DNA from: Gp6-AA40 sp035263125 | GTDB taxonomy: Bacteria; Acidobacteriota; Vicinamibacteria; Vicinamibacterales; UBA2999 | NCBI GenBank assembly: GCA_035263125.1 | Contig: DATFRP010000324.1 | Coordinates: 32,444-96,443 of the forward strand | DNA: 64,000 bases | Direction: 5' to 3' | In this document: piece after piece, positions 26,553 to 34,721 of the stretch | Numbering within the stretch: position 1 is the stretch's first letter | Layout of the letters: each line of letters begins with the position of its first letter | The notes under the pieces: generated by a model | Databases searched by the model: none | What the model was told of the DNA's origin: nothing | The model's input: the letters and a program-made list of their open reading frames with translations, nothing else | Program-made: the position numbers and the translations under genes

Positions 26553-27829
26553 GACCGCAAGGTCGCGACCGGCCCGAGCGCCATCCGGAGGATGCCGACG
26601 TCGCGCACGTCGAGCGGCACCAGCGCGCCCGCGTTCATGGAGCGGAACACCCGCTCGGCGAGCTCGAGGTGATGTGCGAAGAACTCTTCCCGTCTCGAAT
26701 AGAAGGCCAGCGACGGCACTCCGCACAGCGGCGCGAGGTACGAGTAGCCGCCGTAGGTGCCGACGAACGCCTTCGCTCCGGCGATCACCGCCGTCTGAAC
26801 GTCGAGATTGCGCGCCGGCGTCATCAGATCGTCGATGGTGTGGACCGATGCCGGTGGAGCGAGGCCGAAATCCTCGTGATCGTCGATGCGAAATCCGGTG
26901 TTGAGCAGCACGACGTTGGTCGATTCGGCCAGCCCGGCCACCGCTGCCTGGACGAACGCACGATTGGCAGGCGTGTCGGGGAAGCACGAACTGAAGTAGA
27001 AGCGCACGGCGACGTACTCACTCGGGAGACGCCCGGCGAGCGCCGCGATCGCCGAAGCGCCGAGTCTCTGGTAGCTTGTGTAGGTTTCGATCCGGCGCAC
27101 GGTGGCCTTCTGCTTCCAGAACGGCGTGAACAAGCGATACATGAGGCCGGGATGCAGCAGCACCGGTCGTCCGAGCCCGGCCCGTTCGATCGCGAGGCGC
27201 ACGATTTCGCGATCGAACGGGCCCATGGTTCGCTGTTTCTTCCGCTCGGCCGTCTGCGCGCGAAACCGGCCGACGTCGACGCACGACAGGACGTCCAGGT
27301 AGCGGCCGTGGAGATGCGCGTACCACGGCTCGGCTCCCCCGCGCGACACGACGACGATCCGATCGCGAGAGATGCCGGTCTCGCGCAGCACCCAGGTCAC
27401 GAACGGAATCCAGTAGAGGAGCTCGAAGCCGACTTCACCAGTCCACGGGCCGACCAGCACCGGCGCGGTGCTCTTTCTCAGCCGCTCGAGGCGCCGGGCC
27501 AGGCGCCGTTCGTCGATGCGGAGTTCCTCGTCCCACGAAGCGAACTTCAGCGCTTGCGACAGCGCCTTGTATTGGCGCGTCGACGCGTCGCGAAGCCCCT
27601 CGACGCGGCGGTCGAGGCCGCGCAGATGGCGATCGCGGGCGAGCGTCTCGACCCGCGCCGACACCGCCTCGAGTGCTCGGGTCAGCCGATCGATCTGTTG
27701 CTGCTGCGACGCGGCGCTGTGCAAGATCGTGCGCTCGATCTCGTCGAGGCGCGCGCGCTCCTCAGAGTACTGCGGGTGCACGATGCGGTGTGCGGCACCG
27801 ACGGCGCGACGGAACAGGCCCTGGATCAC
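26549..27829 (-). CDS. family 2 (GPWxxEVGFE) protein with coiled coil
   Basis: 426 residues from the GTG at 27829. Residues about 20-75 are a predicted coiled coil (Glu/Arg/Gln heptads, SQQQQIDRL), absent from the stand-alone copy at 5642. The core follows: GPWTGEVGFELLYWIPF from 127, SRGGAEPWY, HPGLMYRLF, AVRFYF, IDDHED and VIAGAKAFVGTYGG. The start is uncertain: an ATG at 27874 (26-base overlap with the upstream gene) has AAGAAGGGG just before it but too close; the GTG at 27829 starts 20 bases after the stop and gives a length near the 429 of its paralogue. The stop is coupled to the family 1 gene 25017-26552. Confidence 0.68.
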   Translation of the reverse strand: MIQGLFRRAVGAAHRIVHPQYSEERARLDEIERTILHSAASQQQQIDRLTRALEAVSARVETLARDRHLRGLDRRVEGLRDASTRQYKALSQALKFASWDEELRIDERRLARRLERLRKSTAPVLVGPWTGEVGFELLYWIPFVTWVLRETGISRDRIVVVSRGGAEPWYAHLHGRYLDVLSCVDVGRFRAQTAERKKQRTMGPFDREIVRLAIERAGLGRPVLLHPGLMYRLFTPFWKQKATVRRIETYTSYQRLGASAIAALAGRLPSEYVAVRFYFSSCFPDTPANRAFVQAAVAGLAESTNVVLLNTGFRIDDHEDFGLAPPASVHTIDDLMTPARNLDVQTAVIAGAKAFVGTYGGYSYLAPLCGVPSLAFYSRREEFFAHHLELAERVFRSMNAGALVPLDVRDVGILRMALGPVATLRS

Positions 27830-27848
27830 GTGCGGCTCGGCTCGATCA

Positions 27849-29489
27849 TCACGACGTCTGGTGTCCTGGCGCATGCCCCTTCTTGGCCGCGCGGTGCTCG
27901 CGCAATTCGGCCTGGCGAACCGTTTCGCGCGCCGCTTTTTCGGCGATGCGCCCCTTCTTCCGCTCACGCCGGCGGGCGGCTTTGATCTCGTGTGCCGCGC
28001 GCATGCGACGCACGGTATCGAGCTCGCGCTCGGAGTAGACCCATTCCTCCTTGCCCACATCATCGCGCCACGCCGTCGCCGAGGTCAGAATCCGGCGAGC
28101 GAGTCCGAGCAGGAACGGCGTGCGAGAAGCGGCGACCGGATGCTGGTGCAGCCGTTCGACGCGCTCCACGAACAACGGCGTCGCTGCCACATCGAGGCCG
28201 TGCGGACGCACGAACGCGCGAACGAACGAGCGTACGTCGGTCCGTGGCTCCGCCAGCGCGGCGTCAAGCTGCCGGAAGTGTTCGTCGTAGCCGTCGGCCG
28301 AGGTGAGCAGCCCGCCGCCCGCCTCGAACAGATACCGGAAATGCACCGTGCCGAGCTGATTCTCGTGCCACTCCGGTAGCAGGAGGGTGTGCACCGGCCG
28401 GCCGATGATCGCGGCTTCGATGAACGCGCTCGTATTGAGGCCGACCACGACTGCGCTGTGATACAGCGAGTCGAAGTAGTCGGTGCGTGACGTCTCGTCG
28501 ATCGGCGCGCTGCCATGGATGGCGACGTCGCGAACCCGCCGCAGACCGATCCCGTCCCACTCGCGCCGGCGCGAGGGATGCGGACGCACCAGAATCGGCA
28601 CATCGCGGAGGTGCGGGTGCGAGCTGGCACGGATGCGGCCGATCCAATCGACCACGAACGGCGCTTCCGGTTGACTGCCAATGAAAGGAGCCGAGCAGAC
28701 GTAGAGGATGAAGGGGCGATCGGGCGGCAACCCGATGTGCCGGCGAAAGGCCTCGGCATCGCGAGACGGCTTCCGATCGAACCACTTGTCGAAGCACTGC
28801 GCGCCGGTCACGGCGATCCGCGATTCGGGCACGCGATGCAGCGACATCGCCTCGCGCTTCTGCGTGTCGTTCCACACGAACACGAGATCGGGCAGATCGC
28901 GGATCAACGCCTTGCTCGAGAGGTGATCCCAGCTCCACACGCACAACGCCGCGGGCACGCCCCGTGACCGCGCGGCGCGGAGATAGTCGACCTGCGATGA
29001 TCCCAGTCCGATGAGCGGCGTGATGAGCACGACGTCGGGACGATGATCAGCGAGGAATGCGTGAACCGCCGGCGATTCCGGAAGCGCGCGCTCCAGCCAC
29101 TGGAGCACCGCCGACACCGGCCGGCGCGTCCACGACGCGTAACGCCGAACCCCCTCGCCAAGGGCGACGAAGGCGCCCGGCGTGCGCTCCCGCGAGCGAT
29201 CGCGCAGCTTCGGCGTGCCCTCGAACATCCGGTCCTGGTAGCGAAGATGTTCGATGCCGCGCCGCAGCCGGCTGGCCACCCAGGCCCACTCGTCTGCCTC
29301 GCGCGGCGGCGCCTCGCCGTAGGTGAGCGTCGGGCACTCGGCGGCGAGCCGCTCGACGACCAGCGTCCCTTCCGTGTTCTCACGCTCCGCGGCTAGATGC
29401 ACATGGTGCCCGCGCGCCGTCAGCCCGCGCACCACGGAGTCGAAGTTGCGGAAGTCGGTGTAGCGGCGCGCGAGAAAGAGAATTCTCAT
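27849..29489 (-). CDS. family 1 GT-B-like protein (SWDH subgroup) with basic tail
   Basis: 546 residues. WSWDHLSSKA (SWDH at 186-189), FVWNDTQKREA, VTGAQCFDKWF, RPHP 302-305, GLNTSAFIEAAIIGRP from 350. Residues about 480-546 form an Arg/Lys/Glu-rich helical tail (RRRERKKGRIAEKAARE), similar in style to the tails at 32919-34718, 34722-36485 and 38268-39845. ATG at 29489 overlaps the neuA copy 2 stop as ATGA, which makes it a candidate user of the CMP-nonulosonate made by that gene, although only by position. Confidence 0.72.
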   Translation of the reverse strand: MRILFLARRYTDFRNFDSVVRGLTARGHHVHLAAERENTEGTLVVERLAAECPTLTYGEAPPREADEWAWVASRLRRGIEHLRYQDRMFEGTPKLRDRSRERTPGAFVALGEGVRRYASWTRRPVSAVLQWLERALPESPAVHAFLADHRPDVVLITPLIGLGSSQVDYLRAARSRGVPAALCVWSWDHLSSKALIRDLPDLVFVWNDTQKREAMSLHRVPESRIAVTGAQCFDKWFDRKPSRDAEAFRRHIGLPPDRPFILYVCSAPFIGSQPEAPFVVDWIGRIRASSHPHLRDVPILVRPHPSRRREWDGIGLRRVRDVAIHGSAPIDETSRTDYFDSLYHSAVVVGLNTSAFIEAAIIGRPVHTLLLPEWHENQLGTVHFRYLFEAGGGLLTSADGYDEHFRQLDAALAEPRTDVRSFVRAFVRPHGLDVAATPLFVERVERLHQHPVAASRTPFLLGLARRILTSATAWRDDVGKEEWVYSERELDTVRRMRAAHEIKAARRRERKKGRIAEKAARETVRQAELREHRAAKKGHAPGHQTS

Positions 29490-30172
29490 CGTCGCCGACT
29501 CAGCACGTGCTCCGCGTAGTCGAGATCGGCCATCGTGTCGATGTCGATCGAGTCTTCCGGTTCCATGAGCAGCGCGCGGCAGTCGTCGCCGTAGAGCGAT
29601 CCGCGCTCGAGCACGTCGGCGCGCACGGCAAGGACGGCAGGGCCGTTGCGCGCGAAGACGCGCGGCTTGTCCTGTCGGCGCACGATCACGGGACCGTGAA
29701 TGAATGGCGTGAGCCGGTCACCGTCGAGCGTCATCACCGAAACCGGATTGAACTGGTGCGGCACTTCGACGACCGATACGACGGAGTCGGCGCCGCTCGC
29801 TGCGAGCAGCTCGACAGCCGCATCGATATGGTCGGCTCGCCGCAACGGCGACGTCGGCTGCAGCACGACGACGGCGTCGACCGGCGCGCCGGCGGCGAGG
29901 GCGCGAACCGCGTGCTGCAGCACACCGAGCATCGGTGCCTCGTCGGATGCGAGCTCGCGCGGACGAAGGAACGGCACCTCGAGGCCGAGCGCCGCGCCGG
30001 TCTCGGCGATTGTCTGATCGTCGGTGCTGAGCACGACGCGGGACAGGCGGCGGCTGGCGCGCGCCGCGTCGGCGGTATAGGCGAGGAGTGGACGGCCGCT
30101 CAGCCTCATGAGGTTCTTCCCTGGCAGCCCTTTCGATCCGCCGCGCGCCGGAATGACCCCGATCACGTGCAT
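29486..30172 (-). CDS. neuA: CMP-nonulosonate synthetase (NeuA), copy 2
   Basis: 228 residues, second acylneuraminate cytidylyltransferase. VIPARGGSKGLPGKN at 6-20, LQPTSPLRRADH, a VVEVPHQFNPVSVM segment, and a C-terminal EDSIDIDTMADL acidic stretch (metal-binding Asp residues). It differs from copy 1 at many positions (for example ARGGSKG against ARAGSKG), so it is not a recent duplicate and could prefer another nonulosonate. ATG at 30172 shares a TGATG with the neuC copy 2 stop. Confidence 0.92.
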   Translation of the reverse strand: MHVIGVIPARGGSKGLPGKNLMRLSGRPLLAYTADAARASRRLSRVVLSTDDQTIAETGAALGLEVPFLRPRELASDEAPMLGVLQHAVRALAAGAPVDAVVVLQPTSPLRRADHIDAAVELLAASGADSVVSVVEVPHQFNPVSVMTLDGDRLTPFIHGPVIVRRQDKPRVFARNGPAVLAVRADVLERGSLYGDDCRALLMEPEDSIDIDTMADLDYAEHVLSRRR

Positions 30173-31338
30173 CAGGCCGGCTGCGTGAAGACCAGGCGCT
30201 TCTGGGTACTGAGCGGGGCATGTGCCAGCCGATCGGCAATCCGGGCGCCTGCCTGCCCGTCTCCGTAGAGCGGATCGGATGGATAGCGGCCGTGCGCGAG
30301 CTGCCGGCGGATGCTGTCGACGATCTCCGCCGTGTCGTACCCGACATCGATCACGTTGGCACCGCGATCTCGCCCGGCCTGCCGCGTGCCGATGTTCACC
30401 GCGGGCACGCCCAGGAACGCGCCCTCGCGGATCGGCGCGCTCGAGTTCCCCACCGCACACGCGCACAAGAGCATCAGGCGCACGTAGGTCTCGATCGGGA
30501 AGTTCTTGTGGAAGCGGATGTAGTCGGGCCGGTAGCGCTCGCGGAATGCCCGCATGCCGGTCGCGATGTCGTCGGACCCGGCATCAGCGTTGGGCCAGAG
30601 CATGATCGTCGGCATCCGCAGCTCGTGCAGCGCCATCAGCGTCCTGGCAATCTGTTCCTTTCCCTTCCCGTACTCGCTGGTGACCGGATGCTGGCTGACG
30701 AGCAGAAACGGCCTGCTGACGTCGACGTGCGCGCCCACGCCTTCGCGCTCGAGCCACTCGGCGTGAGGAATGCCGTTGCCGCTCCGCGCGATCTCGCTCA
30801 CCAGATCGATGCGAGGACAGCCGACCGCGTGCACGGTGTCGGGCGGCTCTCCCATCCTGATGATCCGCTCGGCAGCGGCGCTGTTGGCGGGGAAGTGCAG
30901 ATGCGCGAGCTTGGTGACCGCGTGGCGAATGCTCTCGTCGATGGTGCCGCTGATCTCTCCACCCATCGTGTGCGCGAGCGGGATGTTCATGTAGGCGGCT
31001 GCAATCGCCGAGGCCATCGTCTCGAAGCGATCGCCGACGCTGACAACGACGTGCGGTTTCAACTGGTCGAACATGGTCGGCAGCTCGAGGAGCCCGAGCC
31101 CCGTGGACTTGGCCATCGTCGCCGGTGTCTCGCCCTCGACGATCATCGCCACCCGCGCGTCGGGGGTGAAGCCGTCGGCCTCGATGAGATCGACGACCGA
31201 GCCGAAGCGGTCGAGCAATGCCGAGGCGCCGACCACGAGCTGCAGCGTGAGCGCCGGATGCTGCTTGACGGCGCGCATCACCGATTTGATGCTGCTGTAG
31301 TTGGCGCGCGACCCGACGAAGACGCAGACCTTACGCAC
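30172..31338 (-). CDS. neuC: UDP-GlcNAc 2-epimerase, hydrolysing (NeuC-like), copy 2
   Basis: 388 residues. FVGSRANYSSIKSVM replaces the TARPSYSRI of copy 1; the rest of the family pattern is present: GDRFETM, HTMGGEISGTIDESIRHAVTKL, VGCPRID, HPVTSEYGKGKEQI, VGNSSAPIREG and GVPAVNIGTRQAGRDRG. It would hydrolyse a UDP-N-acyl-hexosamine with inversion at C2. The start is GTG at 31338, 21 bases after a family 1 stop. With neuA copy 2 it forms a second partial nonulosonate cassette lacking its own neuB. Confidence 0.9.
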   Translation of the reverse strand: MRKVCVFVGSRANYSSIKSVMRAVKQHPALTLQLVVGASALLDRFGSVVDLIEADGFTPDARVAMIVEGETPATMAKSTGLGLLELPTMFDQLKPHVVVSVGDRFETMASAIAAAYMNIPLAHTMGGEISGTIDESIRHAVTKLAHLHFPANSAAAERIIRMGEPPDTVHAVGCPRIDLVSEIARSGNGIPHAEWLEREGVGAHVDVSRPFLLVSQHPVTSEYGKGKEQIARTLMALHELRMPTIMLWPNADAGSDDIATGMRAFRERYRPDYIRFHKNFPIETYVRLMLLCACAVGNSSAPIREGAFLGVPAVNIGTRQAGRDRGANVIDVGYDTAEIVDSIRRQLAHGRYPSDPLYGDGQAGARIADRLAHAPLSTQKRLVFTQPA

Positions 31339-31359
31339 GAAGCATCACCATTGGCGGCA

Positions 31360-32922
31360 TCACCACCTGGCCATCGATTTCTGCCATCGCTTGCCCGCCA
31401 CCTTCGCCCAGTCGCGGGCGCGTTTCCGCAGCCGCGAGACCAGCGGCGGCTTGCGCAGCCAGTCGACGATCGGAACGGGCGCTGCCGCGGCGAGCACGAT
31501 CGGCCGCAGCAGGTACGACCACAGCGGCGCGGGCCGCGGCGGCGGCGACGGCGACGATCCCAGCGCTTCGATGCCGCCGGCCAGAATCGGCGTCGCGGCG
31601 CGGTCGATGCCGTGAGGACGAACGAACGACGCGACGAAGCGCGCGCTCGCCTGACGCGCCGCATCCGAACGCGTCAACGCGTCACCCAATTGCGCGAGGT
31701 GCTCCGGCAGCGTCGAGGCCATCCGCACGCAGCCGCCGTTTTCGAGCTCGAGATGGTGAAAGTGGATCGTGCCGCTCTGCGTACCCGCGAATTCCGGGGC
31801 GAGCAGCGAGCACACCGGCGTGCCGACGATCGCCGCTTCGATCATCGCACTGGTGTTGATCCCGACGACCGCCGCCGCGTGCGCCAGCGAGTCGAAGAAG
31901 TCGGTTCGGTTCTCGGGGTCGGCGGCGTTATAGCCGCGCCGCGGGTACACGGCGACGCCAAAAAGGTCGGCAAGCGGATCCGATTCCCACGCACTCGCGT
32001 TGTAGGGGTGCGGCCGGACCAGCACCGCGACCTCGCGCAACGCCGGCTCCGCCGAGGCGCGGACGGCCCGGATCCATTGGCGCACGAACGCGACTTCGGC
32101 GCGGGACTCGGAGATGAACGACGACGAACCGGTGAACAGCAGGAATGGGCGGGCATCCGGCAGTCCGGCGCGGCGGCAGAACTCTTCGCGGGTGCGCGTC
32201 ACCGTCCGATCGAACCAGCGATCGAAGAGCTGCGCGCCGGTCACCACGATCTTCGACTCCGGTATGTAGTGGTACTCGGCGGCCTCGCGCTTCTGCGCCT
32301 CGTTCCACACGACAACGCGATCGGGCTCGATGCGCAGCAGCCCCTTGTTGGTGAGGTTGTCCCAACTGGCGATGCACACCGCGCTGCGGATGCCGCACCG
32401 GTGCGCCCCCTTGATCCAATCCACCTGCTCGGACGCAGCGGCGACGAGCGGCGACACCATGAGCACGTCCGGCGAGTGCGCGCGCAGGAAGTCGAGCACC
32501 CCGGCGGGCACCGGAATCGCCTGTTCCATCGCGGCCAGCCCCCGCTGCACGACCCGAACGGCGGTCGCGCTCAGGCGAGGAATCGCGTCGATCCACGAGT
32601 ACGCTCGCGGCAGTACCTTGCGCTTCATCCGCGCTCGCAGCGCGTGCGCATCGGCGAAGCGAGGATGCAGAAACCTCACGAAATCCATCGTCGCGCGAAC
32701 GCCGCGCGCGACTCCGGCCCAGATTCCCTGCTCGTATGGCACCACGCCGAGCACACGCACGAGATCGGCATAGGCCTGGAGTCCCTCGAGCCCGATCGGT
32801 TTCCGGCTGCGGCTGCTGTTGACCGCGATCGACACCGCGTGCCCGCGTGCGGCCAACTCTTCGATCGCCGAATCGTAGAACCGCAAGTACTCGGGAGAGT
32901 CCATCAGGAACAGGATCTTCAT
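31360..32922 (-). CDS. family 1 GT-B-like protein (SWDN subgroup)
   Basis: 520 residues, near-sister of 25017-26552 (both with SPEYLRFYD, RPHPYN, PEFAGTQ). SWDNLTNKG starts at 186, VTGAQLFDRWF near 229, RPHP 303-306, GINTSAMIEAAIVGTP from 354 with Thr in place of the usual Arg. The C-terminus (about 470-520) has a proline-rich turn, a hydrophobic stretch (LLRPIVLAAAAPVPIV) that could dip into the membrane, and a basic end. ATG at 32922 overlaps the stop of 32919-34718 as ATGA. Unlike its sister it has no family 2 gene beside it. Confidence 0.72.
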   Translation of the reverse strand: MKILFLMDSPEYLRFYDSAIEELAARGHAVSIAVNSSRSRKPIGLEGLQAYADLVRVLGVVPYEQGIWAGVARGVRATMDFVRFLHPRFADAHALRARMKRKVLPRAYSWIDAIPRLSATAVRVVQRGLAAMEQAIPVPAGVLDFLRAHSPDVLMVSPLVAAASEQVDWIKGAHRCGIRSAVCIASWDNLTNKGLLRIEPDRVVVWNEAQKREAAEYHYIPESKIVVTGAQLFDRWFDRTVTRTREEFCRRAGLPDARPFLLFTGSSSFISESRAEVAFVRQWIRAVRASAEPALREVAVLVRPHPYNASAWESDPLADLFGVAVYPRRGYNAADPENRTDFFDSLAHAAAVVGINTSAMIEAAIVGTPVCSLLAPEFAGTQSGTIHFHHLELENGGCVRMASTLPEHLAQLGDALTRSDAARQASARFVASFVRPHGIDRAATPILAGGIEALGSSPSPPPRPAPLWSYLLRPIVLAAAAPVPIVDWLRKPPLVSRLRKRARDWAKVAGKRWQKSMARW

Positions 32923-34718
32923 GCCGCCTGTCCGCGATCGCCCGACCGCACACGCCGAAGCCAGCTCACGGCGTGGCGCTTCAGACGCGTCCGCCAATCG
33001 GCGCGGTGGCGCGCGCGAATCCGCGCAGCCTTGCTCTGCCGCTTGAGGCGCTTGAGGCGCGCCTTCTCTTCCACCGCAGACGCCCGCGCCGCCGCCCGAG
33101 CGCCGTATGCCGCTTCGCGGTCGGCCTGCTTCCGAGCCCGGCCCAGTGCCTCTTCGCGCTTGTTCCGCTCGAGCGCCCGGCGGCGGGCCAGCCGTTCTCG
33201 TCGGTGTGCCTCATGGCGGCGCCGGTGCTCGGTCTCCTTCCGGCTCCAGTCATCGCGAATGAGCTCGGCACCGTAGATCGCCCGCAGCACTCGCAGCACG
33301 GGATGCATCGCCCAGCGAAGCACCGTGAAACGAATCGGGGACCGCGCCGGCGCCGGGGCCGGGCTTCGCAGCAGATCCTCGACGGCGTCGCAAAAGATCG
33401 GCGTGGCAGGCCGATCGAGTCCCTGCGGTCTGATGAACTCGCGCACGAACTGCTCACCCGGGCGTTCTGGCGGCTGCTGCAGGACGGAGGCAAGCTGCGT
33501 GTGATGCGCCTCGAACGAACGGCTCGCACGCAGCACGCCGCCGCCGACCGAGAACAGGTAATGGAAGTGCAGGACCCCTTCCTGGTTCTCCTGGAACTCG
33601 GGAAGCAGCACCGTGAACACGGGCTTGCCGACGATGGCGGCCTCGAGGAACGCGCTCGTATTGAGACCGACGACGCCCGCGCTGTAGAACAGCGACTCGA
33701 AATAGTCGTCCTTCGACCCGGCGTCGACCGGATTCGAGCCGTACAACGTGACGTGAGGAAACGGCGACAAATCGATGGTCTTCCACTCGGACATCCGCGC
33801 CGGGTGCGGCCGGATCAGCACCGCGGCATCGCGCAGCCGCGAATCGCTGCTCGCGCGCAGCCGTTGGACCCACGTGCGCACGAACTCCGCCTCGATCGGG
33901 CTGCCCCAGAACAACGCCGAGCAGACGTAGAGGAAGAACGGACGATCGTCCCGAAGGCCGACGCGCGCGCAGAATGCCGCGCGCGAGCGCCCCGGCGTGC
34001 GGCCGAACCACTGGTCGTAGCACTGCGCGCCGGTGACGACCACGCGATCCTGCGGAACGCCGTGAAGGCGAACGGCCTCGTCCCTCTGCGTCTGGTTCCA
34101 GACCAGGACGCGATGCGGCATGTCACGAATGAGCGCCTTGCTCGAGAGATGGTCCCAACTGCCGACGGCGAACGCGGTCCGGATCCCCTGTGCCAGCGCG
34201 GCACGCAACACTTCGAACTGTGAGGAGCCGAGGTAGATCAGCGGCGTGACGAGCACCAGATCGGGACGGCGCTCGCGAAGCTCCTGCTCGATCTCTCGAA
34301 CGGGAGGCAGCGCGCACTCGAGCGCGCGAAGCCTCGCCAGCAGTCGCCGGCGCTTCTCCGGATCGCGATAGCCGCCCGATTCGCCAATCCGCACCAGCCG
34401 CCGAGGCAGCCGCTCGCCGGCGCGCGACTTCAGCTTCGGCGTCCGGTCGTAGTCGGGATGGAAGTAGCGGAGATAGTCGGCCCACAAGCGCAGCGTCTTC
34501 GCAACTTCGGCCCAGAAGGCGGCCGATGGCGGCGACAGCCGGCTCCACGTGATCGTCGGATGATCGGCGACCAGGGTGTCGAGCGCCCCGCTCCATCCCA
34601 GCGCCTCCGCGCGGCCAAGCGCCAGGTGAAGCTCGTGCCCTCGCGCCGCCAGTTCGCGCAGCACGGGCTCGTACATCCGGAACGAGCCGAGGTGCCACAT
34701 CGAGACGAAGACCTTCAT
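32919..34718 (-). CDS. family 1 GT-B-like protein with long basic coiled tail
   Basis: 599 residues. MKVFVSMWHLGSFRMYE, SWDHLSSKA from 187, VWNQTQRDEA, VTGAQCYDQWF, RPHP 303-306, GLNTSAFLEAAIVGKP from 351. About 110 C-terminal residues (490-599) are almost entirely Arg, Lys, Ala and Glu (for example a REERLARRRALERNK-like stretch), predicted as a long charged helix. It is the closest relative of 34722-36485, which shares the HLGSxRMY start and the same kind of tail; the pair looks like a tandem duplication. Start ATG at 34718, three bases after the upstream stop. Confidence 0.72.
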   Translation of the reverse strand: MKVFVSMWHLGSFRMYEPVLRELAARGHELHLALGRAEALGWSGALDTLVADHPTITWSRLSPPSAAFWAEVAKTLRLWADYLRYFHPDYDRTPKLKSRAGERLPRRLVRIGESGGYRDPEKRRRLLARLRALECALPPVREIEQELRERRPDLVLVTPLIYLGSSQFEVLRAALAQGIRTAFAVGSWDHLSSKALIRDMPHRVLVWNQTQRDEAVRLHGVPQDRVVVTGAQCYDQWFGRTPGRSRAAFCARVGLRDDRPFFLYVCSALFWGSPIEAEFVRTWVQRLRASSDSRLRDAAVLIRPHPARMSEWKTIDLSPFPHVTLYGSNPVDAGSKDDYFESLFYSAGVVGLNTSAFLEAAIVGKPVFTVLLPEFQENQEGVLHFHYLFSVGGGVLRASRSFEAHHTQLASVLQQPPERPGEQFVREFIRPQGLDRPATPIFCDAVEDLLRSPAPAPARSPIRFTVLRWAMHPVLRVLRAIYGAELIRDDWSRKETEHRRRHEAHRRERLARRRALERNKREEALGRARKQADREAAYGARAAARASAVEEKARLKRLKRQSKAARIRARHRADWRTRLKRHAVSWLRRVRSGDRGQAA

Positions 34719-34721
34719 CGC

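Noticed and set aside
30220..33276. Open plus-strand frame of over 1000 codons
   Set aside because: It lies antisense to neuC copy 2 and a family 1 gene. Its translation is a low-complexity Arg/His/Asp mix with no domain, and such frames are common opposite high-GC genes.
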